Assembly: GCA_016718805.1 (NCBI GenBank)
Contig: JADKCP010000001.1
Location: 913,501 to 977,500 of the forward strand
DNA length: 64,000 nucleotides
Direction of reading: 5' to 3'
From: Bacteroidota bacterium
GTDB taxonomy: Bacteria > Bacteroidota > Bacteroidia > UBA4408
Under the pieces are notes generated by a model. It was not told where the DNA came from. It saw only the letters and a program-made list of their open reading frames with translations, and searched no databases. Position 1 is the stretch's first letter, and every line of letters begins with the position of its first letter. Of the stretch, positions 16,927 to 25,577 are shown piece by piece. The position numbers and the translations under genes were made by a program.

Positions 16927-17565
16927 TTAGCTCCTTTTAGCCAGCAAAATTAAATGCGATTCAGTTATTCCGGTTGATCTTAAATAGGGAATTCGCATGC
17001 TTTGAAAAATTTCAAAATTCACATCAAGTAATGCTTTTTCAAGCCATGTTTCTTCATAATAAAATACCTTCATACTATGTATACCATCTGAGCTAGTTTC
17101 TAACTTTGAATTAGCATAACTGCCTTCAATTAAACTGATGTAAAAAACACCTCCTTGCGACACCAAGTTTGAACAATCAAAAAATAGTTGCTTACATTCT
17201 TCTTGAGTTAAGTAAGGAATACAAAATCCACAAATAATTCCATCATATTTTGCTGTAAGTTTGCTTAAATCTCTGCAATCCATTTGTAAAAACTCCGCTT
17301 GAGGAATTGTTTTTTTTGCTAATTCAATCATAGCAGGTGCTCCATCGATTGCACAAATTCGAAAATCAGGTCGGTGATGCACCAAGTAACTAGTAATAGT
17401 ACCTGGACCACATCCTATTTCAAGCAGGTTAACCTTATTTGCAGCTATAGAATTGCAAAAGTTAAGATAGCTTGAATCATACAAATTCAGTTGGCTAAAT
17501 TTATCGTGATAGGCCGCTGCAAGATTGTTCCAGGTTTCTAATGTATTGGTCGATTTTTCGCTCAT
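16927..17565 (-). CDS. class I SAM-dependent methyltransferase
   Basis: The 212-residue protein has motif I LLEIGCGPGTITSYL, an acidic end of strand 2 in AIDGAPAMIELA, DCRDL, and motif IV-like YDGIICGFCIPYL. This is the small-molecule methyltransferase fold (UbiE/Tam-like). The substrate cannot be read. It is convergent with the cco operon and divergent from the LamG gene, so it forms a single-gene transcript. Confidence 0.8.
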   Translation of the reverse strand: MSEKSTNTLETWNNLAAAYHDKFSQLNLYDSSYLNFCNSIAANKVNLLEIGCGPGTITSYLVHHRPDFRICAIDGAPAMIELAKKTIPQAEFLQMDCRDLSKLTAKYDGIICGFCIPYLTQEECKQLFFDCSNLVSQGGVFYISLIEGSYANSKLETSSDGIHSMKVFYYEETWLEKALLDVNFEIFQSMRIPYLRSTGITESHLILLAKRS

Positions 17566-17657
17566 AACTTAGTTGATTTTTACCCCTATTTTTTCTTTAG
17601 CAAGTTGGGAAAAAAAATTTCACATTTGTAAAGTAAATTTTAACTATTCTTCAAAAA

Positions 17658-18620
17658 ATGAAAAAAATTAAACTCTTTCTGGTTTCAATAGTAATTTCTA
17701 CGAGCTTTATAAAAGCTCAAGTTCCAACGTATGTGCCTACTAGTGGATTGAAGGCTTGGTGGGGCTTTGGGTCCAATTCAAACGACCAAAGTGGTAATGG
17801 CAATAACCTTACTAATTCCGGAGCAACATTCGTAGCTGACAGAAATGGGAATGCTTCTTCTGCTGCTAGTTTTGATGGAGTAAGCAGTGCGATGCAAATT
17901 ACTTCACCAAGTTTTACCTTTTCTCCAACAGGTGCTTTTACGTATTCATTTTGGATGAAAAAAGAAAGCCAAGTTTCTGCTGCTGGAATTGTAATGATGA
18001 GTGGTGTAAATACCACCGGTGTTTTTATTACTTTAATTCAAGGAGCTAGTAATTTCACTTTTGGAACCAACAAACAACAATCGTCCTGGTTTTTTCTATC
18101 CTGTGCACATACACTAAATGTTTGGGACCATTATGTTACAACCTTTAATGCAGGGGTTATGAAAATTTATAAAAATGGAGTTTTTCAAAATACACTAACT
18201 TATACGCATACAGGTGCAACATCAGCAACAATTCCATTTTATATTGGAAGAGGTTTAAATGCTACCGGCGCAAACTACAAAGGAGCTTTAGACGATATTG
18301 GGATTTGGGACCGAGAACTTTCGACTACTGAAATCAATGCTCTATATACCAGCATTACAGATGTTAAGGAAACTAGCACTAGCGATCAACTTATGGCTTA
18401 TCCTAACCCTGCTCTAAATGTTGTAAATTTTGAAACAACACCTGCCGAAATTGGCAACAATTATGTCGTTTATAATGTAACTGGAACCATTGTTTATAAG
18501 GGAACTATAAACTCACGTGTTACCCAAATTAATACACAGCTATTTCCAGCCGGCAATTATTACATTGAATGTGGCGAAAGTAAAAAGGTAATTTATAAAT
18601 TTTTAAAGCAAAGTAATTAA
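17658..18620 (+). CDS. LamG-domain protein with type IX secretion C-terminal signal
   Basis: The 320-residue protein has a signal peptide (KKIKLFLVSIVISTSFIKAQ), then a concanavalin/LamG-3 type domain (about 27-235: GLKAWWGF, DQSGNGNNLTNSGATF, SFDGVSSA, FWMKK, YKGALDDIGIWDRELS). The last 75 residues form a sorting domain of type A: MAYPNPALNVVNFE, then VYNVTGTIVYKG and FPAGNYYIECGESKKVIYKF. It should be exported by the Sec system and the type IX system and be surface-attached or released. It may bind glycans. It is flanked by a strong terminator. Confidence 0.88.
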   Translation: MKKIKLFLVSIVISTSFIKAQVPTYVPTSGLKAWWGFGSNSNDQSGNGNNLTNSGATFVADRNGNASSAASFDGVSSAMQITSPSFTFSPTGAFTYSFWMKKESQVSAAGIVMMSGVNTTGVFITLIQGASNFTFGTNKQQSSWFFLSCAHTLNVWDHYVTTFNAGVMKIYKNGVFQNTLTYTHTGATSATIPFYIGRGLNATGANYKGALDDIGIWDRELSTTEINALYTSITDVKETSTSDQLMAYPNPALNVVNFETTPAEIGNNYVVYNVTGTIVYKGTINSRVTQINTQLFPAGNYYIECGESKKVIYKFLKQSN

Positions 18621-18642
18621 GCGCTCTAAATCTTCATTTATA

Positions 18643-18673
18643 AGCCCTGAACCACAAAGTTCAGGGCTTTTTT
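18643..18673 (+). terminator. rho-independent terminator after the LamG gene
   Basis: A perfect 10-bp stem AGCCCTGAAC / GTTCAGGGCT with a 6-base loop is followed by six T residues. Its T-tract merges with the TTTG of the next promoter. Confidence 0.92.
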
Positions 18674-18698
18674 GCAGCCATATATTTTATTATCTTTG
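18671..18698 (+). promoter_or_regulatory. probable promoter of tig-clpP-clpX
   Basis: TTTG (18671-18674), 16 bases, then TATCTTTG (18691-18698) match the Bacteroidota consensus apart from a slightly short spacer. Transcription should start near 18705, leaving an 80-base leader before tig. Confidence 0.55.
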
Positions 18699-18788
18699 CG
18701 CGCTCAAAATAAGAGAGATATTCTATACTAATTTTTAACAACAATTGAAGAGATTAATCTCCGATTAAATTTAATTACATCCTTAAAA

Positions 18789-20129
18789 ATGAACTTTACA
18801 AAAGAAAAAATTGACGAATTGAACACAGTAGTAAAAGTTAAGCTTGGCCCGGAAGATTATCAAGAGCGTGTTGATAAAGTATTAAAAGACTATCAACGTA
18901 AAGCAAGTGTACCCGGCTTTCGCCCAGGCAAAGTTCCATCTGGAATGATCAAAAAAATGTATCGCAAATCAATATTGGTTGACGAAATAAATAAGTTATT
19001 GAATGATTCGTTGAATGGATATATCACTGAAAATAAATTGGAAGTATTAGGAAACCCACTTCCTAAAAGAGACGACGCTCAAGATATTGATTGGGACAAT
19101 CAAAGTGATTTCGAATTTAGCTACGATATCGGACTCGCTCCTCAATTTGAAGTGGAACTTTCTGCAAAAGACAAATTTGATTTACTAAAGGTTAAAATTG
19201 ACGAAGCTACTATTACACAATACTCAACGGATATGGCAAAGCGTTACGGTAAGGTTGTAAACGCAGAGCTTTCTCAAGATAATGATTTACTTTTTGGCGA
19301 TTTTGCAGAACTTGATGATTCTGGAAATCCCGTTGAAAATGGCATCACAAAATCCAGTACCCTTGCAGTGGATACAATAAAAAATGAGAATTTGAAAAAT
19401 CAATTTATTGGTCTTTCAAAAGGGAATAAGGTAATTATTAATCCTACTGACTTATCCGAAAACACTACTGATTTGTCTGCTATGCTCGGAATTACAAAGG
19501 ATCAGGCTGCCGCATTACAGAATAAATTTAGTTTCACTCTTACCAACATCAGCCGAATTTCACCCGCTGAATTGAACGAAGAATTTTTCGGCAAAGTTTA
19601 CGGTCCTGAAGTAAAAACTGAAGAACAATTCCGAACAAAAATAAGCGAAGAATTGTCTCAAATGTATGCTGCTGATAGTGATCGAAAATTGAAAAATGAT
19701 ATTGTACTTCAATTAATTGAAAAATTGAAATTGGAATTGCCGGATGAATTTTTGAAACGCTGGCTAATGGCTGTTAACGATAAGCCAATTTCATATGAAC
19801 AAGTAAATACTGAGTATAATTCTTATTCGAATGGATTACGCTGGCAACTCATCGAAAATAAAATTCTGAAAGACAATGATATCAGAGTTAGCAATGACGA
19901 AATAAAAGACTATGTTCGTGGATTAGTCACTGAGCAATTTACGCGTTACAATCAAATGGAAATGAACGCCGAAGACTTGGAAAATACAGTTAACAGGGTT
20001 CTCTCTAATCAGGAGGAGGCTAAAAAATTGTACGAACGCCTTTATGATATCAAATTGATGGATTTATTTAAAAGTAAATTTACACTGACTACCAAAGAAG
20101 TTTCAGTTGAAGAATTATATAAAGCTTAG
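18789..20129 (+). CDS. tig: trigger factor
   Basis: The 446-residue ribosome-bound chaperone has the ribosome-binding signature in VPGFRPGKVPSGMIKKMY (about 38-55), a variant of the GFRxGK loop. The central part is a divergent FKBP-like domain (about 150-250), as usual in Bacteroidota, and the C-terminal half is the helical substrate-cradling domain. It helps nascent chains fold. It is followed by clpP (24 bases) and clpX, the classical tig-clpP-clpX order. Confidence 0.93.
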   Translation: MNFTKEKIDELNTVVKVKLGPEDYQERVDKVLKDYQRKASVPGFRPGKVPSGMIKKMYRKSILVDEINKLLNDSLNGYITENKLEVLGNPLPKRDDAQDIDWDNQSDFEFSYDIGLAPQFEVELSAKDKFDLLKVKIDEATITQYSTDMAKRYGKVVNAELSQDNDLLFGDFAELDDSGNPVENGITKSSTLAVDTIKNENLKNQFIGLSKGNKVIINPTDLSENTTDLSAMLGITKDQAAALQNKFSFTLTNISRISPAELNEEFFGKVYGPEVKTEEQFRTKISEELSQMYAADSDRKLKNDIVLQLIEKLKLELPDEFLKRWLMAVNDKPISYEQVNTEYNSYSNGLRWQLIENKILKDNDIRVSNDEIKDYVRGLVTEQFTRYNQMEMNAEDLENTVNRVLSNQEEAKKLYERLYDIKLMDLFKSKFTLTTKEVSVEELYKA

Positions 20130-20153
20130 TTTTAACATTTAAATCTAAAACAT

Positions 20154-20828
20154 ATGTTCGATAAAAAAGAATTTGAAAAATTTGCTGTAAAGCATCAAGG
20201 AATAAGCAGTGCATCATTGCATAGCTATACTTCAATATATAACGATTATATTTCACCTACCATTATTGAAGAACGTCAACTTAACGTTGCATCAATGGAT
20301 GTTTTTTCAAGGTTAATGATGGATCGAATAATTTTTCTTGGAACAGGAATCAATGACTATGTTTCAAACATTATTCAAGCACAGTTACTTTTTTTATCAT
20401 CAGTGGATGCTAAGAAAGATATTCAAATTTATTTAAATTCTCCAGGAGGTTCAGTATATGCCGGCCTTGGAATTTATGATACAATGCAGTTTATTGAACC
20501 TGATGTAGCAACAATTTGTACAGGTATGGCTGCATCAATGGGAGCTGTATTGATGTGTGCAGGAGCTAAAGGTAAACGTTCAGCTTTAAAACATGCGCGC
20601 ATAATGATTCATCAACCCATGGGAGGAGCTCAAGGCCAAGCATCGGATATTGAAATTACTGCCCGCGAAATACAAAAATTGAAAAAGGAATTGTATGATA
20701 TTATTGCTGAACACAGTGGTAAAGACTACGAGACTGTTTGGAAGGACAGCGACCGCGATTATTGGATGACCGCTGAAGAAGCCCGCGAATATGGAATGGT
20801 GGATGAAGTGTTAGTTCGAAAAAAATAA
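20154..20828 (+). CDS. clpP: ATP-dependent Clp protease proteolytic subunit
   Basis: The 224-residue serine protease has the nucleophile Ser128 in GMAASMGA, His153 in MIHQPMGG and Asp202 in DRDYWMTAEEA. NSPGGSVYAGLGIYD is the conserved handle region. The N-terminal extension of about 30 residues before the mature protein is probably a propeptide. It forms tetradecamers with ClpX hexamers to degrade proteins. It lies 11 bases before clpX. Confidence 0.97.
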   Translation: MFDKKEFEKFAVKHQGISSASLHSYTSIYNDYISPTIIEERQLNVASMDVFSRLMMDRIIFLGTGINDYVSNIIQAQLLFLSSVDAKKDIQIYLNSPGGSVYAGLGIYDTMQFIEPDVATICTGMAASMGAVLMCAGAKGKRSALKHARIMIHQPMGGAQGQASDIEITAREIQKLKKELYDIIAEHSGKDYETVWKDSDRDYWMTAEEAREYGMVDEVLVRKK

Positions 20829-20839
20829 GTAAAGCTTCT

Positions 20840-22081
20840 ATGGCAAGCGATAAAACTATAATTAAATGCTCCTTTTGTGGTCGTGATAAACGCGATACAT
20901 CAATGCTTATTGCTGGTATAACTGGTCATATTTGCGACAAGTGTATTGATCAAGCTTATGCTATAGTTCGTGAAGAATCAACCAGTTCAGAATCTAAAAA
21001 TCTGAACCATAAAATCACTTTATTAAAACCAATTGAAATAAAAAATCATCTTGACGAATATATTATTGGACAGGATGCTTCAAAAAAAGTGCTGAGTGTA
21101 GCTGTATATAATCACTACAAACGCATCATGCAAAAGCCCACTAAAGGTGCAGAAGATGTGGAAATTGAGAAATCGAATATTATAATGGTTGGTGAAACGG
21201 GCACTGGTAAAACCTTGCTGGCGCGAACTATAGCCAAAATATTAAATGTTCCTTTTTGTATTGCCGACGCTACTGTGCTTACAGAAGCCGGCTATGTTGG
21301 TGAAGATGTTGAAAGCATTTTAGTGCGTTTACTTCAAACTGCCGATTATGATGTAGCTGCTGCTGAAAGAGGTATTATTTTTATTGATGAAGTGGATAAG
21401 ATTGCACGCAAAAGTGACAATCCTTCAATTACCAGAGATGTTTCAGGAGAAGGCGTTCAACAAGCTTTGTTAAAATTACTGGAAGGTGCGGTTGTCAATG
21501 TTCCACCTCAAGGAGGAAGGAAACATCCTGAACAGAAAATGGTGGCGATAAATACCAAAAATATATTATTTATTTGCGGTGGTGCATTTGACGGTATTGA
21601 GAAAAAGATTGCACGAAGAATGAGTGCAAATACCTTGGGTTATAAATCACAACTCGTTAATGACGAAATTGATAAAGCCAATTTATTGCAATACATCACA
21701 CCACTTGATCTGAAAAATTTTGGTTTAATACCTGAGTTAATCGGTAGACTTCCTGTTCTTACACATTTAAATCCGCTCGATAAAAGTGCGTTAAGACGAA
21801 TTCTAACTGAACCAAAAAATTCATTAATAAAGCAATATATCAAGCTTTTTGAAATGGATAAAGTCACCTTAAGTTTTGATAAGGCTGTGTTGGATTTAAT
21901 TGTTGATAAGGCACTTGAATTTAAGCTAGGAGCAAGGGGTTTAAGATCTATTTGCGAAGCTATAATGACTGATGCAATGTTTGAAATTCCTTCTTTGCAA
22001 GAAAAGGAATTGAAAATAACGCAGCGTTACGCCAGCGAGAAATTGCAAAAATCAACTATTAATAAATTAAAAGTTGCCTAA
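20840..22081 (+). CDS. clpX: ATP-dependent Clp protease ATP-binding subunit ClpX
   Basis: The 413-residue AAA+ unfoldase has an N-terminal zinc-binding domain (Cys10, Cys13, Cys32, Cys35), Walker A GETGTGKT (118-125), the GYVG pore loop in EAGYVGEDVE, Walker B in IIFIDEVDK, and the sensor II region GARGLRSICEAIM. The ClpP-docking loop reads LGY instead of the IGF of Escherichia coli, in a region with SANTLGYKSQ. It pairs with ClpP just upstream. The stop is one base from the convergent gmhB-like gene. Confidence 0.97.
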   Translation: MASDKTIIKCSFCGRDKRDTSMLIAGITGHICDKCIDQAYAIVREESTSSESKNLNHKITLLKPIEIKNHLDEYIIGQDASKKVLSVAVYNHYKRIMQKPTKGAEDVEIEKSNIIMVGETGTGKTLLARTIAKILNVPFCIADATVLTEAGYVGEDVESILVRLLQTADYDVAAAERGIIFIDEVDKIARKSDNPSITRDVSGEGVQQALLKLLEGAVVNVPPQGGRKHPEQKMVAINTKNILFICGGAFDGIEKKIARRMSANTLGYKSQLVNDEIDKANLLQYITPLDLKNFGLIPELIGRLPVLTHLNPLDKSALRRILTEPKNSLIKQYIKLFEMDKVTLSFDKAVLDLIVDKALEFKLGARGLRSICEAIMTDAMFEIPSLQEKELKITQRYASEKLQKSTINKLKVA

Positions 22082-22082
22082 C

Positions 22083-22637
22083 TTATTCCAAAGATTTGGT
22101 AAAATCTTCTAAACTAGGAAACACCCAATCAATTATATTTGCTTGGGTGTTTTTAGTTTTAATAGAATTGATAAAAGCAGTTTTCATCCCGGCATTTTTT
22201 CCAAATTCCATGTCCGATATAGAATCACCAACCATGATCGACTTACTGAAATCGATTTCAGGAAAATCTTTTTTTGCTTGTAAGGCCATACCAATATTAG
22301 GTTTCCGATAAACTGAATTTTCAGCATGCAACGCAGGACAATAATAAACCTTGTCAATTTTACATCCTGAATTCAGAAATTCTGTTTGCATTTTAGTATG
22401 TATTTCTGCTAAATCATGTTCAGTAAATAATCCCTTTCCAATACCTTGCTGATTGGTAACAACTAAAATGCGATTAAATTTTTTACGCAAAATAGGCATT
22501 GACGAAAGCACACCGGAAATAAAATGAAAGTCATTCCAACGTTTTATATAATCGTTATCAACTTTCGTATTGATTACTCCATCACGGTCAAGGAACAATG
22601 TCCAGGAAGCATCAAAATTGGTAAGTCTTAAATTCAT
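22083..22637 (-). CDS. gmhB: HAD-family heptose bisphosphate phosphatase (GmhB-like)
   Basis: The 184-residue HAD-IIIA phosphatase has the nucleophile motif LFLDRDGVINTK, VTNQQGIGKG, RKPNIGM with the Lys, and MVGDSISDMEFG. The ATG at 22637 is chosen; an in-frame TTG at 22676 would add 13 residues and lengthen the overlap with hddC. The zinc loop of GmhB normally has CxH and CxC pairs; here only CPALH is seen and the CxC is absent. With the neighbouring HddA and HddC it should make D-glycero-D-manno-heptose 1-phosphate. Confidence 0.85.
   Translation of the reverse strand: MNLRLTNFDASWTLFLDRDGVINTKVDNDYIKRWNDFHFISGVLSSMPILRKKFNRILVVTNQQGIGKGLFTEHDLAEIHTKMQTEFLNSGCKIDKVYYCPALHAENSVYRKPNIGMALQAKKDFPEIDFSKSIMVGDSISDMEFGKNAGMKTAFINSIKTKNTQANIIDWVFPSLEDFTKSLE
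22119..22154 (+). terminator. probable clpX terminator inside the convergent gmhB gene
   Basis: AAACACCCAA (22119-22128) and TTGGGTGTTT (22143-22152) form a perfect 10-bp stem with a 14-base loop, running into a T5 stretch at 22150-22154. It lies 38 bases after the clpX stop and within the 3' coding part of gmhB on the other strand. Confidence 0.65.
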
Positions 22638-23322
22638 TTTGTGCACGTAAGTAATCTTCAGGAATTCCAATATCAATAAAATACTTATTGCTTACGAAGC
22701 CCAAAAAATTTATATGTTCCAGATATTTTTCAAAAAAATCTTTTTCAATACTAAAAGTGCTTGGGAAATTAATACTTGTAAATAGTGGTATGTTTATTAA
22801 GTAAACTCCTCCATTAATATATCCGTTTTTTGAAACACCAGTTTTCTTTTCTTCGAATCCGGTTATTCTAAACCGATGGTCAATATTTACTTTACCAAAC
22901 CTTCCTATTTCGTCACAGTACTTTAACGCTAAAGTAATTTGAGCGTTATTTTTGACATGAAACGCACTTAATTGAAATAAATCAACACTAAATAAGGTAT
23001 CACCGTTTAATACTAATACAGTGTCTGCATTACATTTTTGTAAAGCAAGTTTTACTCCACCTCCCGTACCTAGTGGTTCGTTTTCATAACTATAAAGTAG
23101 TTCAATTCCCAGGTAATTTTTTCCAAAATGTTCTTCAATACTCCGAGTTAGTGGCGATACTGATAGTATAACTCTTGGTATTTGGTAAAAGCGTAAATAT
23201 TGAAAAATATAGTGCAAAAACGGCTTGCCATTAATTAAAGCCATAGGCTTAGGAGTATTTCCTAATACAGGTTGTAAGCGTGTACCCAAACCTCCTGCGA
23301 GAATAATTGCTTCTTTAATCAT
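22612..23322 (-). CDS. hddC: heptose-1-phosphate guanylyltransferase (HddC-like nucleotidyltransferase)
   Basis: The 236-residue protein has the nucleotidyltransferase start AIILAGGLGTRLQPVLG, then TPKPMALINGKPFL and VLVLNGDTLF. With HddA and GmhB it completes a route to GDP-D-glycero-alpha-D-manno-heptose. It overlaps the gmhB start by 26 bases. A related sugar nucleotidyltransferase is possible in principle, but the three-gene context makes HddC most likely. Confidence 0.88.
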   Translation of the reverse strand: MIKEAIILAGGLGTRLQPVLGNTPKPMALINGKPFLHYIFQYLRFYQIPRVILSVSPLTRSIEEHFGKNYLGIELLYSYENEPLGTGGGVKLALQKCNADTVLVLNGDTLFSVDLFQLSAFHVKNNAQITLALKYCDEIGRFGKVNIDHRFRITGFEEKKTGVSKNGYINGGVYLINIPLFTSINFPSTFSIEKDFFEKYLEHINFLGFVSNKYFIDIGIPEDYLRAQNEFKTYQF

Positions 23323-23380
23323 TTAATAAATCCATCCAAAAATAGTGATTCATTTTAGTTCCTTGAGGTCAAATACAGAT

Positions 23381-24403
23381 CTAAATTGTCCATGAATTTA
23401 ATCCTTCTTTTGTAAAGGAATACTTTTTCTCATATCCACCAAACTGCTGCAACGATTCAATCACTTTATAGCGGCTATTTCCCGGACAATAAAAAACCAT
23501 AAAACCACCACCTCCCGCTCCTGAAATTTTACCTCCTGTTGCTCCATTCTCAATAGCTGTAGAATAAATTTTATCAATAAATTCATTCGTAATTCCTTCT
23601 GTCAATCCTTTTTTATTTTGCCATCCAAAGTCCAATATTCTACCTACTTCGTTGATATCACCTTTTAACAGTACCTCTTTCATTAATGAAGCTTGCTTTT
23701 TTAATTGATGGGTTGCTTCAATTGCATTTGAATTATCAGAGATAACATGCTTCACTTGTGACTCAATTATATCACTACTAAATCGATTGGTTTCGGTGTA
23801 ATAAAGCAATAAGTTATGTGCTAATTCTTTTAAGTATTGATCTTTTATATTTAATGGATTTACAATTACTTTATCATCGCTATAAAACTCCATGAAATTT
23901 ACTCCACCAAATGTAGCCGAATATTGATCTTGGCGTCCTCCGGCCATCTTCATGTCAACTCGTTCAATTTCATATGCAAGGTGAGCAATGTCATATTCTC
24001 CTAATGGCAATTTTAACCATTCAGTAAATGCTCCCAATATAGCCACAACTAAGGTTGATGACGATCCTAATCCGGAACCTGCTGGTGCATCAATATAGGT
24101 ACTTAATTTAAATGAAAGAGGTTCAAGTGAAAACTTACGGACGACTTTTTCATAAACAGCCTTTATTAATTCAAGTTTTCCATCCTTTGGAAGTACAAAA
24201 TCACTAGAGTAGGAGACACTTACTTTACGGTCTATCGATTCAATTTGAATGTTCTTTTCAGTTGTAGGTTCTATGCTAGCATATGCGTATAAATTTATAG
24301 TTGCGTTTAATATTGCTCCTCCAAATCGATCGCAATATGGACTAACATCAGTTCCTCCACCTGCTAGTCCTAATCTTAATGGGGCTTTACTTCTTACGAT
24401 CAT
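23381..24403 (-). CDS. hddA: heptose 7-phosphate kinase, GHMP family (HddA-like)
   Basis: The 340-residue GHMP kinase begins VRSKAPLRLGLAGGGTDVSP, the HddA/FGGY-like sugar kinase signature. It contains the ATP loop PAGSGLGSSSTLVV, the family segment GGRQDQYSATFGG and the C-terminal KISGAGGGGFMVFY. It phosphorylates D-glycero-D-manno-heptose 7-phosphate at C1. It overlaps the GT4 gene by 17 bases. GmhA, which makes the substrate, is not in this window. Confidence 0.92.
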   Translation of the reverse strand: MIVRSKAPLRLGLAGGGTDVSPYCDRFGGAILNATINLYAYASIEPTTEKNIQIESIDRKVSVSYSSDFVLPKDGKLELIKAVYEKVVRKFSLEPLSFKLSTYIDAPAGSGLGSSSTLVVAILGAFTEWLKLPLGEYDIAHLAYEIERVDMKMAGGRQDQYSATFGGVNFMEFYSDDKVIVNPLNIKDQYLKELAHNLLLYYTETNRFSSDIIESQVKHVISDNSNAIEATHQLKKQASLMKEVLLKGDINEVGRILDFGWQNKKGLTEGITNEFIDKIYSTAIENGATGGKISGAGGGGFMVFYCPGNSRYKVIESLQQFGGYEKKYSFTKEGLNSWTI

Positions 24404-25544
24404 TCTTTGATTGTATTAAGTGACCCAATTGTGTTATTGTCTCTATCATTGAATTCCAGGAGTATTTTTTCTTTTCTTCAGCTGCATTTTTACTAAATTC
24501 TTCCTCCTTATTTAATCTGTAAAAATTTATTAAAGCTTCAGCAATTGAACCACTGTCTGAGTTTACAACATATCCTACTTTACCGTCTGGAATCATTTCT
24601 GGTAATCCTCCAACATTAGTAACTATCATAGGCTTGTTAAAATGATATGCAATCTGTGTAACCCCACTTTGTGTTGCAGTTTTATAGGGCTGAACGACCA
24701 AATCTGATGCGCAAAAATAGCGACTAACCTCATTATTGGGAATAAAGTTAGTTCGTTCGATTACTGAATTTTCAAGATTTAATTGCTTAATCAAATCACG
24801 GTATGGTTTCGGATCTGAATAATATTCTCCGGCAATAATCAATTTAATTTTCAATTTACGAACATCGCTCTCAGATATTGCCTGAAGTAATAAATCTAAT
24901 CCTTTATAGTCGCGAATAAATCCAAAAAATAAAATGTAATTTTCTGAAGAGTTTAAGCCAAGCGCTTTTTTCGCAGATTCCTTTGTAAGCATTTCTCCAA
25001 AATTATCGTACAACGGATGCGGACAAAACAATTTAGGTTTACCCGAATCAAATTCCTTTAATTCAGATAGAACTGATCGACTCATCGTAATAAATCCATC
25101 AACAGATTTTGCATAGTATTTTGATAAAATGCGATCACCGGGTCTCTTTTCATGCGGCAATATATTGTCTGTTATAGAAACAACTTTTGAGTGTTTGTTT
25201 AAACGAATTATGCGTGCAATTGTACCAAGACATGGAGCCATAAACGGAATCCAATACCGTATAATTACAATATCTGCTTTTTCCTTTTTTAATTTTAACC
25301 CAATTCTTATCCAATTAATGGGGTTGATTGAATTAATTGCTGTTTCAATTGTAATTTTTGCTGGCGACGCTTCTTCTGAAAATTGTGTTTTACCTGGGAA
25401 TAAAAAGCTAGGATATTGTAAACTAAAAGAAACAATCTTGGCTTTATCGCCTCTTTCCAAATATGCCAGGCAAAGTCGTTCATTGAAAGTTGATATTCCT
25501 CCCCCTCTTAATGGATATGCCGAACCGATGATTGTTATTTTCAA
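24387..25544 (-). CDS. glycosyltransferase family 4 (GT-B) protein
   Basis: The 385-residue protein begins with IIGSAYPLRGGGISTFNERL, the N-terminal glycine-rich loop. It has a C-terminal Rossmann domain with YILFFGFIRDYKGLDLLL and the nucleotide-sugar site VVQPYKTATQSGVTQIAYHF (GT4 EX7E-like region with Gln for the first Glu). It transfers a sugar to a lipid-linked or surface glycan. Neighbouring heptose genes suggest heptose is among its donors, which is not proved. Confidence 0.85.
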   Translation of the reverse strand: MKITIIGSAYPLRGGGISTFNERLCLAYLERGDKAKIVSFSLQYPSFLFPGKTQFSEEASPAKITIETAINSINPINWIRIGLKLKKEKADIVIIRYWIPFMAPCLGTIARIIRLNKHSKVVSITDNILPHEKRPGDRILSKYYAKSVDGFITMSRSVLSELKEFDSGKPKLFCPHPLYDNFGEMLTKESAKKALGLNSSENYILFFGFIRDYKGLDLLLQAISESDVRKLKIKLIIAGEYYSDPKPYRDLIKQLNLENSVIERTNFIPNNEVSRYFCASDLVVQPYKTATQSGVTQIAYHFNKPMIVTNVGGLPEMIPDGKVGYVVNSDSGSIAEALINFYRLNKEEEFSKNAAEEKKKYSWNSMIETITQLGHLIQSKNDRKK

Positions 25545-25577
25545 TGGAGCTTCGTTTAGATAATTAGGAACGAAAGT

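Noticed and set aside
25129..25563. 144-codon open frame on the plus strand
   Set aside because: It is a shadow of the GT4 gene on the other strand, whose motifs are clear.
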